From: JAJYKN01 sp045403145
Lineage (GTDB): Bacteria; Nitrospirota; UBA9217
Assembly: GCA_045403145.1 (NCBI GenBank)
Contig: JAXIPA010000087.1
Span: 1 to 15,051 of the forward strand
Reading direction: 5' to 3'
DNA: 15,051 bases
The translations under genes were made by a program, and so were the position numbers. Positions 6,253-15,051 of the stretch are shown in pieces (within the stretch, counting starts at the first letter, position 1; each line of letters starts with the position of its first letter). Under the pieces are notes generated by a model. It was not told the origin of the DNA. It did not search any database and worked only from the letters and a program-made list of their open reading frames with translations.

Positions 6253-8313
6253 ATGAAAGAACCAGCCGATAGCGATGCGCTTTCTCCCGAAGTCCAGGAT
6301 ATCATGCGGAACCTTGTCTCCGCGATCAGGACAGTGAAGCTCTATCCGCCCAACAATCCCGTCTATTTTCAGTCCGTTAAAAAATCATACGAAACGCTGA
6401 GCAAGTTTCTGGAGTCCTCCCCGGAATATCACGCGGGTGTGCAAAAAACCTGGTTCACCTACCAGAACACGCCGATCGGGAAAGAAGCTCAGTTGAACAG
6501 GTCCATTGCCCAGGACCTCTTCGCGAAGGGGATCCGGGAGATCGTCTTCAGCACCGGGGTGACCGAAGCGGAGTTTCTGGACCTCTGCCGGTCCCTTGCC
6601 CTGTCCGCGGAAGAACTGGCTATGAAAAGCGGGATCTCTTCGCTCCTTTGGGAAAAGGGGGCGGAACACATCAAGGTGACCGAAGCCGGCCTTGACGAAG
6701 TCATAGCGACGAGGACCGATTCCCGAACCGCCGGCGGCGTCCTTGAACCGGCGACGGCGAAGAAAAAGGCAGGCTTTTCCCGCGGCACGCTTGTGTTGGG
6801 TGATGTCATGACCGACCCTTCCGGGTTCGGCGCCAGCATGGTGGAGCTTGCGAAGCAGACCAAAGCTGAACACGAAAGCATGGAAGAGCGCCTCTACGCG
6901 CTGTACCAGGAAGCCGGCCGCAAGATCGAGAAGGAACACGCCGCTGAAAGCGGCGACCTGTTCCAGGGACTGGCCAAGTCCGTCCTCGCCCTCGAGTCAC
7001 CTTATCGCGAGGGGCTTGTAGCCGGCAAGCTGTACGGAGAGCTGGATGCCGAAATGGCCGGTGACCAGGAGGCCGATCAACAGCTGCCGAGCGCTCTTCA
7101 CGAAGTTCAGACAGGGCGTTTTTCGGACTCATGGACCGTGAAGCAGGTGGCGGTGCTCCTGAAGAAAACGGCGGCACGGAAAACCGCGCCGTCCTCTCCG
7201 CCTCAGTCGCCCGATGTCCTTGAGGCCGTGCCGATTCCCCAGGACCTGATCGGAATAGCGAAGGAACTTACGGAGTACAGCCCCGAAGAAATGGCCGAGC
7301 TCAAGGCGCTGGGCGATGCGGGGATGGAGTCGGATATCATTGAAGCGGCCGTGCGGACCCTCGTTTTACTGATCCCCCTCGTTAAGAGTCCGGTGCGTTC
7401 CGCTCCGGAGGAGAAGGCTACCACCCGTTTCTTCGGCATTATCCACCAGCTTGAGGACATGTTGAGCTATCTCCTGCAGAAAAAGAATTACGAGCTGGCA
7501 ACGCGCATCGTCCGGGCGCTTAACCTGCCCGCGGACCCCGCATTCAAGCCGCGCATGATGGAGGCGTTAAGGAAGACGACATCCAAGGGCGCCATCGTGG
7601 CGGCGATCGGAGAAATGCGGAAACACCCGAGGAGCACGTCTCAATACCAGTGGGCCTATACCTATGTGTCCCTGCTGGAGCGGGAAGCGACTGAAGTCCT
7701 GCTTGAGTTCCTTGCGGAGGAACAGGACCGGACGGCGCGGATCTTCTACCTCGATCTGGTAAAAAGCGTGGGGAAGAAGCAGATCGCATTGCTCGGGGAG
7801 CATCTTTCCGATGACCGCTGGTACTATGTGCGGAACATCGTGAGCATTCTGGCGGTAAGCGGGGCGGACCAGGCCATTACGTTTCTCCGAAAGGCGGCGG
7901 ACCACAAAAATATCCGGATTCGGCAGGAAGTGATCAAGGGGCTGGTCTCCATCGGCGGGAAAAAGGCGGCAAGCGTGCTGGCGAAATTTCTGCGCAATCA
8001 GGAGGATGATATCCGGTTAATGGCCATACGCGCATACACCGATTTCCCGGAGATCGGCGCCGAAGAGGCGAGACCGCTCATCGAGTTTCTGGAGGGCCGC
8101 CCCATCAGGAACACGGAGCGGGAACTGACGCTTGAGGCGATCAAGTCGCTGGGGAAGACCGGCGGCCGGGACGCGGCGGATTTTCTGCAGCGTTATTCGC
8201 GGATCCGGTGGTGGAAGCCGCGGAAGCTCCAGTTGGAGCTTCGCGAAGCATCGCGGCAGGCTATCGAGGAAATCACGGGGAGAAAGGCAGATGCCGGACG
8301 AACAGAGCGATAG
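6253..8313 (+). CDS. HEAT-repeat protein with N-terminal module shared with the HD-GYP neighbour
   Basis: This is a soluble protein of 686 residues with no signal peptide or membrane segment. Residues 1 to about 145 form a helical/beta module with KLYPPNNP near 29-36 and IVF-x2-G-x-T-x2-E at 97-107. The same landmarks recur in the next gene. A polar, charged middle section of about 170 residues follows. The C-terminal part, roughly 505-680, is made of HEAT-type helical repeats (for example around DRWYYVRN and IRIRQEVIKGL), which usually mediate protein contacts. No catalytic motif is seen. Start choice: ATG 6253 retains the first helix of the module; GTG 6235 overlaps the candidate promoter; ATG 6304 has AGGA four bases upstream but would cut the helix. 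The end overlaps the HD-GYP gene by 23 bp. I infer a scaffold or regulator working with the HD-GYP protein; the exact role is unknown. Confidence 0.8.
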   Translation: MKEPADSDALSPEVQDIMRNLVSAIRTVKLYPPNNPVYFQSVKKSYETLSKFLESSPEYHAGVQKTWFTYQNTPIGKEAQLNRSIAQDLFAKGIREIVFSTGVTEAEFLDLCRSLALSAEELAMKSGISSLLWEKGAEHIKVTEAGLDEVIATRTDSRTAGGVLEPATAKKKAGFSRGTLVLGDVMTDPSGFGASMVELAKQTKAEHESMEERLYALYQEAGRKIEKEHAAESGDLFQGLAKSVLALESPYREGLVAGKLYGELDAEMAGDQEADQQLPSALHEVQTGRFSDSWTVKQVAVLLKKTAARKTAPSSPPQSPDVLEAVPIPQDLIGIAKELTEYSPEEMAELKALGDAGMESDIIEAAVRTLVLLIPLVKSPVRSAPEEKATTRFFGIIHQLEDMLSYLLQKKNYELATRIVRALNLPADPAFKPRMMEALRKTTSKGAIVAAIGEMRKHPRSTSQYQWAYTYVSLLEREATEVLLEFLAEEQDRTARIFYLDLVKSVGKKQIALLGEHLSDDRWYYVRNIVSILAVSGADQAITFLRKAADHKNIRIRQEVIKGLVSIGGKKAASVLAKFLRNQEDDIRLMAIRAYTDFPEIGAEEARPLIEFLEGRPIRNTERELTLEAIKSLGKTGGRDAADFLQRYSRIRWWKPRKLQLELREASRQAIEEITGRKADAGRTER

Positions 8314-9724
8314 TCGGGGAGAGGCGAGACAGTCCTTTTTCGCGAAGCAGCAGCTGATCGGTTCTGCCAGGACCGCCTTCCAGCAGCTGTCGGCTGTCGT
8401 TAAGAGCGCGACCCTTTATCCGGAAGCGCACCCCTATCTGCTTACCGCTGCGGACAAGCTCCTGGGCAGTATCGCGGAACTGTCGGTGGGCAGGAAGGAA
8501 GTTCCGTTTTATCTTGTGGGCGGTGAGCTGTTTTTCGAGACACTGTCCGTGCCGATCGATCAGAGTCTCTCGCTGCTTTTGGAGCAGTTTGCCGTCCGGA
8601 ACATGGGAGGGATCGTTTTCAAACCGGGCCTTACTCCGCAGGAACTCATCCGCTTTGCCGGTTTGGTGAACAAAGAGCCCGAGACCTTTACCGCCCCGGG
8701 AGGCATCAATGAGGTGATCGCGAAAGAGGGCATCACACACATTGAGCTTCACCGCGTGCTGCTCATAGACAAGAAGGAGGGGGGCGCCATCAAGGCGGAG
8801 AGGAAAAAGGCCACAGAGATTTTCCAGAACGCAATGGACGCCGTGAAGGACATGGTCCAGGCCGTGCATCTCGACCAGACCGGCAACGTGCGAAAAATGA
8901 ACTCGATAGTCCAGACCATGGTTGACAACATACTGGACAATCGGGACGCCCTCCTGGGATTGACGAGCATCAAGATGTATGATGAATATACCTTCGTCCA
9001 CTCGGTCAACACGTCGATCCTCGCCGTTTCCCTCGGCGCTTATCTTTCGTTTGAGAAACCCCAGATCGCCGCGCTCGGCGTCGCCGGCTTGATGCACGAC
9101 ATGGGCAAGGTGACCGTCCCCCATGAGATCATCAATAAGCCGGGAAAGCTCACCGACGAGGAGTGGGAGCAGGTAAAGAGGCATCCCATCGAAGGCGCCC
9201 TGCTCCTCGCAGACGCTCCGAGCGTGTCCAAGCTGGCAATGGTGGCGGCCTTCGAGCACCATCAGAACAGCGACGCCCGGGGGTATCCGCAGGTCGACGG
9301 CACGCTGCGGCGGCATCCCTTCTCACAGATCGTTTCCCTGGCCGATGCCTATGAGGCCCTCACGGCGGCGCGGGTGTACTACAGCGTTCAGATGCCGCCG
9401 GATCAGGCCGTCCGCATCCTGATCGGCAAGCGCGGCAGCGCCTTTAACACCACGCTGATAAAGGCCTTTGTCAACATGATCGGGATCTTCCCCCTCGGCA
9501 CGCTCCTCAAACTGGATACGGACGAGGTGGGGCTGGTCATACACCAGACCCGCGACCTGATGCGTCCCCGCGTTCTGCTGCTTACCAAGTTCGATGGATC
9601 GGAAAAAGAGACCGGGCAGGAGGTCAGCCTCCTCGAGACCGAGAGCGGAAAGTACAAACGCACCGCCGTCGGCACCATCAATCCGTACGCCGCAAAAATC
9701 GATGTGAAAAAATACCTTAGCTAG
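8291..9724 (+). CDS. HD-GYP domain phosphohydrolase (putative cyclic di-GMP phosphodiesterase)
   Basis: HD-GYP proteins hydrolyse cyclic di-GMP, or in some cases other cyclic dinucleotides. The protein has 477 residues. The N-terminal module (about 22-155) matches that of the upstream HEAT protein: LYPEAHP at 42-48, IVF-x2-G-x-T-x2-E at 108-118, and HI at 150-151. The HD-GYP core follows, with H237 (FVHS), H269-D270-M-G-K273, and H323-H324-x3-D328-x2-G331-Y-P333, then SLADAYEALTAAR. The canonical HHExxDGxGYP reads HHQNSDARGYP here. The ATG at 8291 follows GGGGAGAAAGG; the frame is open further upstream, but that is just the HEAT gene read in another frame. The start lies inside the end of the HEAT gene, so translation is probably coupled. 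No membrane segment is present, so it is probably cytoplasmic. Confidence 0.9.
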   Translation: MPDEQSDSRGEARQSFFAKQQLIGSARTAFQQLSAVVKSATLYPEAHPYLLTAADKLLGSIAELSVGRKEVPFYLVGGELFFETLSVPIDQSLSLLLEQFAVRNMGGIVFKPGLTPQELIRFAGLVNKEPETFTAPGGINEVIAKEGITHIELHRVLLIDKKEGGAIKAERKKATEIFQNAMDAVKDMVQAVHLDQTGNVRKMNSIVQTMVDNILDNRDALLGLTSIKMYDEYTFVHSVNTSILAVSLGAYLSFEKPQIAALGVAGLMHDMGKVTVPHEIINKPGKLTDEEWEQVKRHPIEGALLLADAPSVSKLAMVAAFEHHQNSDARGYPQVDGTLRRHPFSQIVSLADAYEALTAARVYYSVQMPPDQAVRILIGKRGSAFNTTLIKAFVNMIGIFPLGTLLKLDTDEVGLVIHQTRDLMRPRVLLLTKFDGSEKETGQEVSLLETESGKYKRTAVGTINPYAAKIDVKKYLS

Positions 9725-9733
9725 CGACGTAGC

Positions 9734-9790
9734 GACCGGGCTTGCCGCTGGTACGAAGCGGGACATCCGATGCTGGGAGCGGTCCGTTTT
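9734..9790 (+). terminator. possible branched terminator after the HD-GYP gene
   Basis: An outer stem GACCG (9734-9738) with CGGTC (9780-9784) encloses an inner stem CCGCT (9745-9749) with AGCGG (9757-9761), and TTTT follows at 9787-9790. The stems are short and the T run is minimal, so confidence is low. Confidence 0.25.
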
Positions 9791-9791
9791 C

Positions 9792-9800
9792 TGCTATACT
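9792..9800 (+). promoter_or_regulatory. candidate extended -10 promoter for the radical SAM gene
   Basis: TGCTATACT fits the extended -10 form (TGn followed by TATACT). No good -35 is present, as is usual for extended -10 promoters. It would give a leader of about 138 bases to the ATG at 9945. That leader is AT-richer than its surroundings and shows no motif I recognise. Confidence 0.4.
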
Positions 9801-9944
9801 ATTTTTAAAAAAAATGCCGCATTGCCGCTCGCGCCAGATAGGTGTTGTATATTGCCGTCGTAAAGCGGATAATTACTAAATGCTGCAAGCCATAAAAGAT
9901 ATTTCCTGCTGCTTTCGTATCACTCGCCTTTCTAAGGGGCTCTC

Positions 9945-11447
9945 ATGAAAATCCTTCTCGTGTATCCAAAATATCCCGAAACCTTCTGGAGCTTCAAGTA
10001 CGCATTGAAGTTTATTTCCAAGAAAGCGAGCCTTCCGCCGCTCGGGCTTCTGACCGTCGCGGCAATGCTCCCGCCTGAATGGGAGCTGCGTCTTGCGGAC
10101 AAGAGCGTGAAAAAACTGAAGGACGCAGACCTCCTGTGGGCGGATTATGTGTTCCTGAGCGCCATGTCCATCCAGAAGGAATCGACTCTTGCCGTGATTG
10201 CCCGTTGCAAGGCGCTCGGCGTAAAGGTGATTGCCGGCGGTCCTCTATTTACCGCGACCCCTGAGGAGTTCGCCGATGTTGACCATCTCGTTCTGAACGA
10301 GGCGGAGGTCACGCTTCCCTTGTTCCTTGAGGATTTGAAAAACGGCTCGGCGCGCCATATGTACACATCTCCTCAATGGGCCGATCTCAAAACGACGCCG
10401 GCGCCGAGGTTCGATCTGCTGAACATGAAAAAGTACGCTTCCATGAACGTCCAGTATTCCCGGGGCTGTCCCTTTGACTGCGAGTTCTGCAACATCACCG
10501 TCCTGTACGGCAGGACCCCCCGGACGAAAAACACCGGACAGGTCCTCGCGGAATTCGAGAGCCTCTACGCGCGGGGATGGAGAAACGGCGTGTTTATCGT
10601 GGACGACAACTTTATTGGGAACAAGGGGAAGCTCAAGAGCGAGGTCCTGCCCGCCGTCATTGCGTGGATGAAGGAGCGGAAGCATCCCTTTACCCTTTCC
10701 ACCGAAGTCTCCATCAACCTGGCGGACGACGAGGAACTGATGCGGCTTATGGTCCAGGCCGGGTTCGACACGGTTTTCGTGGGCATCGAGACACCGAACG
10801 AGGAAAGCCTCGCGGAATGCGGCAAGGTACAGAACAGGAACCGGGACCTGATCGAGAGCGTGAAGAAGATCCAGCGCGCCGGTCTCCAGGTCCAGGCGGG
10901 GTTCATCGTGGGGTTCGACAAGGACCCGGCTTCGATCTTCGACCGGCTCATCGGGTTCATCCAGGAAAGCGGGATCGCCACGGCCATGGTGGGGCTCCTG
11001 AACGCGCCGCACGGCACCAAGCTCTATCACCGCCTCAGGAACGAGGGAAGGCTCTTAAAATCGGCGACCGGTGACAACACGGATTTTTCCATCAACTTCG
11101 TGCCCAAAATGGACCCCGACGCCCTGCTGGACGGCTACCGCACGATCCTGAACACGATTTATTCACCGAAGCACTACTATGCGCGGGTGAGGAAGTTCCT
11201 GAGCGAATACAAACCTGCCCGGTTGCACAGGACCCGCCTCCCGTTTACGCACGTCATGGCCGCATTCAAGTCCATGGTGCGCCTCGGCATCATCGGGAGG
11301 GAGCGGTTCCAGTACTGGAAGCTTTTTTTCTGGTCCCTCTTCACGCGGCCACGGCTCCTCCCGCTGGCCCTTACCCTCTCGATCTACGGGTACCACTTCC
11401 GTACGGTATTTAAACGCCACGAGAAGCTCCGGGGTTTGGGCGTGTAG
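9945..11447 (+). CDS. B12-binding domain radical SAM protein (DUF4070 type, hopanoid-methylase-like)
   Basis: The protein has 500 residues. Residues 1 to about 140 form a Rossmann-like cobalamin-binding domain (MKILLVYP at the start; VIAGGPLFTATPEEF later), although the classic DxHxxG cobalamin-ligand motif is not evident. The radical SAM core starts at GC175-PFD-C179-EF-C182, the CxxxCxxC that holds the [4Fe-4S] cluster. FIVDDNFIGN and VGIETP follow, as in this family. A C-terminal DUF4070-like section is rich in basic and aromatic residues. The overall order resembles the HpnP/HpnR group, which methylate hopanoids, but many relatives act on other or unknown substrates and no hopanoid genes are nearby, so no symbol is given. 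AAGGGG (9934-9939) lies at good spacing before the ATG. Confidence 0.85.
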   Translation: MKILLVYPKYPETFWSFKYALKFISKKASLPPLGLLTVAAMLPPEWELRLADKSVKKLKDADLLWADYVFLSAMSIQKESTLAVIARCKALGVKVIAGGPLFTATPEEFADVDHLVLNEAEVTLPLFLEDLKNGSARHMYTSPQWADLKTTPAPRFDLLNMKKYASMNVQYSRGCPFDCEFCNITVLYGRTPRTKNTGQVLAEFESLYARGWRNGVFIVDDNFIGNKGKLKSEVLPAVIAWMKERKHPFTLSTEVSINLADDEELMRLMVQAGFDTVFVGIETPNEESLAECGKVQNRNRDLIESVKKIQRAGLQVQAGFIVGFDKDPASIFDRLIGFIQESGIATAMVGLLNAPHGTKLYHRLRNEGRLLKSATGDNTDFSINFVPKMDPDALLDGYRTILNTIYSPKHYYARVRKFLSEYKPARLHRTRLPFTHVMAAFKSMVRLGIIGRERFQYWKLFFWSLFTRPRLLPLALTLSIYGYHFRTVFKRHEKLRGLGV

Positions 11448-11468
11448 CGGCAATCTCGGCGCCCTCTG

Positions 11469-11489
11469 CCACTCAGTGGTGGATTTTTT
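11469..11489 (+). terminator. weak terminator between the radical SAM gene and hrpB
   Basis: A short inverted repeat, CCACT (11469-11473) with AGTGG (11475-11479), is followed by TGGATTTTTT. The stem must open to leave a three-base loop, so only four pairs remain. The run of six T at 11484-11489 is the main support. Confidence 0.3.
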
Positions 11490-11518
11490 CCCTGTTTCAG
11501 CCCGGCCCTATCGACCTC

Positions 11519-14047
<2,529 letters not shown>

Positions 14048-14100
14048 AAGGACGCTCCCGGGAGTTGCTTCGGCGAGATAGTAGGGTCCCAGTACCGCGC

Positions 14101-14129
14101 TTGACTATTTTCTCGTATTTGCTTACACT
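14101..14129 (+). promoter_or_regulatory. sigma70-type promoter for the zinc-ribbon thioredoxin gene
   Basis: TTGACT (14101-14106, five of six matches) and TACACT (14124-14129, four of six) are separated by exactly 17 bases. The predicted start near 14136 gives a leader of about 29 bases with AAAGGTGA (14148-14155) ahead of the ATG. This is the best-matched promoter in the window. Confidence 0.55.
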
Positions 14130-14164
14130 ATCCGCAATAAACCGCATAAAGGTGAAAACAAACC

Positions 14165-14623
14165 ATGTCCGCTTCTTCCGTTATAATCCGGTGCCCCAAC
14201 TGCCTGGCGCTGAACCGCGTACCCCAGGCAAAGCTTCTGGGCAAACCCGTCTGCGGCAAATGCAAGGCGGTCCTCGAGTTCCCGCGCCAACCCCTCTGGG
14301 CGAAAGGCGAGAGCTACGATTTTGCGGTCGCAAACTGGCCGGAAACGCTCCTCGTCGTTTTCACGGCGACGATATGCGTCTACTGCAGAATTGTCGACCC
14401 CGTTATAACCGAGCTCGCCCGCCAGAAAGCGGGAAAGCTCAAGGTCATGAAGGTTGATACCGAAACGGACGAACTTTTGTCAAAGCGCTTTAAGATAACG
14501 AAAACCCCGACCTTCATTGTTTATAAAAACGGCGTAGAACTTATCCGGGTGGACGGCGCGCCGAAGGAAAAGACCGACCTGGTCAAATGGATCGATAATC
14601 TCATAAACTCTACGAGCGATTGA
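14165..14623 (+). CDS. thioredoxin with N-terminal zinc ribbon (TrxC-like), CVYC active site
   Basis: This is a cytoplasmic thiol-disulfide oxidoreductase of 152 residues. C10-P-N-C13 and C30-G-K-C33 form an N-terminal zinc ribbon as in thioredoxin 2 (TrxC). The thioredoxin fold follows, with active site C71-V-Y-C74 and the cis-proline segment TPTF (P115). The active site lacks the tryptophan and glycine-proline of the usual WCGPC: it reads TATICVYC. This may alter its redox potential or partner choice. The ATG at 14165 fits the TrxC family start. It has its own promoter and ends before a terminator at 14714, so it is probably monocistronic. I leave the symbol blank because the active site departs from true TrxC. 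Confidence 0.88.
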   Translation: MSASSVIIRCPNCLALNRVPQAKLLGKPVCGKCKAVLEFPRQPLWAKGESYDFAVANWPETLLVVFTATICVYCRIVDPVITELARQKAGKLKVMKVDTETDELLSKRFKITKTPTFIVYKNGVELIRVDGAPKEKTDLVKWIDNLINSTSD

Positions 14624-14713
14624 GCCGCCGTTTCGGGTCAATGAAAGAAGAAATGAGGGTAAGCTTCGCGTGAAAAAATTCCGCCTGCACGACCGGCTTC
14701 AAGAATAAAAAAA

Positions 14714-14739
14714 GAGGCGCAGGGGAATCTCAGCGCCTC
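14714..14739. terminator. bidirectional intrinsic terminator
   Basis: GAGGCGC (14714-14720) pairs perfectly with GCGCCTC (14733-14739) around a 12-base loop. Seven A at 14707-14713 directly abut the stem, so on the - strand this is a textbook hairpin plus T run, 27 bases after the stop of the - strand gene. On the + strand six T follow at 14747-14752, so it may also end the thioredoxin transcript. The 90 bases between the thioredoxin stop and this stem hold no credible gene. Confidence 0.8.
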
Positions 14740-14766
14740 GATACTCTTTTTTCTCTTGTTCTTTTC

Positions 14767-15051
14767 TTATGGGGTGATATACGCGCTGCGCGTCAGTTGC
14801 GCAGTCTGATTCAGCGTTTGTTCACACTTTACTCCGTTCGCAAGCTCTTCATAATGCCTGTCGGCAAGCTGCCATGCCTGCTGGTAAAGATGTCTCGGCT
14901 GTTTCAACTTCAATCGAAACATACCTTTTTCGAAATGAACAGGCATGAACACACCCGCTTCCCGCGCGAGGAGATCCGCCTGCACAAGCGCCCACTCGCT
15001 GCCCGTCGTGAAGCCGATGCGCTGACCCACCGGTACGCCGGCGGCAAAACC
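14767..15051 (-). CDS. unrecognised protein, C-terminal fragment at the window edge
   Basis: The frame is open from the right edge of the window to TAA (complement of 14767-14769), giving the last 94 residues of a longer protein. The GTG at 15030 is in frame but the frame is also open upstream of it, so I treat the gene as cut by the window. The visible part runs from GFAAGVPVGQRIGF to LTRSAYITP. It is a mixed, soluble-looking sequence with a helical segment (LYQQAWQLADRHYEELA) and one cysteine. I do not recognise the family and assign no function. The strong terminator just downstream supports a real gene. Confidence 0.6.
   Translation of the reverse strand, partial: GFAAGVPVGQRIGFTTGSEWALVQADLLAREAGVFMPVHFEKGMFRLKLKQPRHLYQQAWQLADRHYEELANGVKCEQTLNQTAQLTRSAYITP

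Noticed and set aside
8132..8290. Upstream extension of the HD-GYP gene
   Set aside because: These 53 residues are an Arg/Ser-rich shadow of the HEAT gene, and a better start with a ribosome binding site lies at 8291.
8273..9316. 347-residue open frame on the - strand
   Set aside because: It is opposite the HD-GYP gene, which carries a full set of catalytic motifs.
9725..9790. Structured GC-rich stretch as a tRNA or small RNA gene
   Set aside because: There is no TTCGA-type T-loop and no acceptor stem; a weak terminator explains it better.
9801..9944. Cobalamin riboswitch in the leader of the B12-type radical SAM gene
   Set aside because: I looked for a B12-box-like GCCACTG segment and the expected stems and found none in this leader.
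14055..14064. Palindrome CTCCCGGGAG after hrpB as a terminator
   Set aside because: It has no loop and no following T run.
14641..14709. Two tiny open frames (10 and 12 codons) after the thioredoxin gene
   Set aside because: They are too short, have no ribosome binding site and no recognisable features.

Overview
The window is about 15 kb of GC-rich chromosomal DNA from a Gram-negative bacterium. It carries ten complete protein genes on the + strand and one gene fragment entering from the right edge on the - strand. No rRNA, tRNA, transposase, phage gene or CRISPR array is visible. The gene set would fit an anaerobic or facultative lineage such as Desulfobacterota or Nitrospirota: a thioredoxin-fold selenoprotein, a Tat-exported molybdenum hydroxylase, a B12-binding radical SAM enzyme and an HD-GYP protein. 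That placement is inference and the sequence does not prove it.

Left part (1-1817). After a short non-coding leader comes a thioredoxin-like gene (222-806) with an in-frame TGA at codon 33. The TGA sits where the first cysteine of the redox motif belongs, giving UxxC. It is followed by a perfect 7-bp hairpin with a GGTC loop, placed like a bacterial SECIS element. Read through as selenocysteine, the product is 194 residues, with a thioredoxin domain and a helical C-terminal extension. This is the most notable item in the window, and a standard gene caller would cut the gene in two. A secreted metallo-beta-lactamase-fold hydrolase follows.

Molybdenum hydroxylase module (1916-6151). A two-[2Fe-2S] subunit and a Tat-dependent molybdopterin-binding subunit overlap by four bases (ATGA). 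Next come xdhC (cofactor insertion) and a mocA-like cytidylyltransferase, which together would finish the cofactor and load it into the enzyme. The two halves are separated by a 188-bp non-coding element with nested inverted repeats. xdhC and mocA overlap by an unusual 89 bp.

Putative signalling pair (6253-9724). A HEAT-repeat protein and an HD-GYP phosphohydrolase overlap by 23 bp. Their N-terminal regions (about 130 residues) align almost without gaps, which suggests a shared module and a joint function.

Right part (9945-15051). A B12-binding radical SAM protein of the DUF4070 / hopanoid-methylase-like class comes first. It is followed by the DEAH-box helicase hrpB and a small thioredoxin with an N-terminal zinc ribbon and a CVYC active site, behind a good sigma70-type promoter. 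A bidirectional terminator separates that gene from the unrecognised - strand fragment at the edge. No gene-free stretch exceeds 300 bases.
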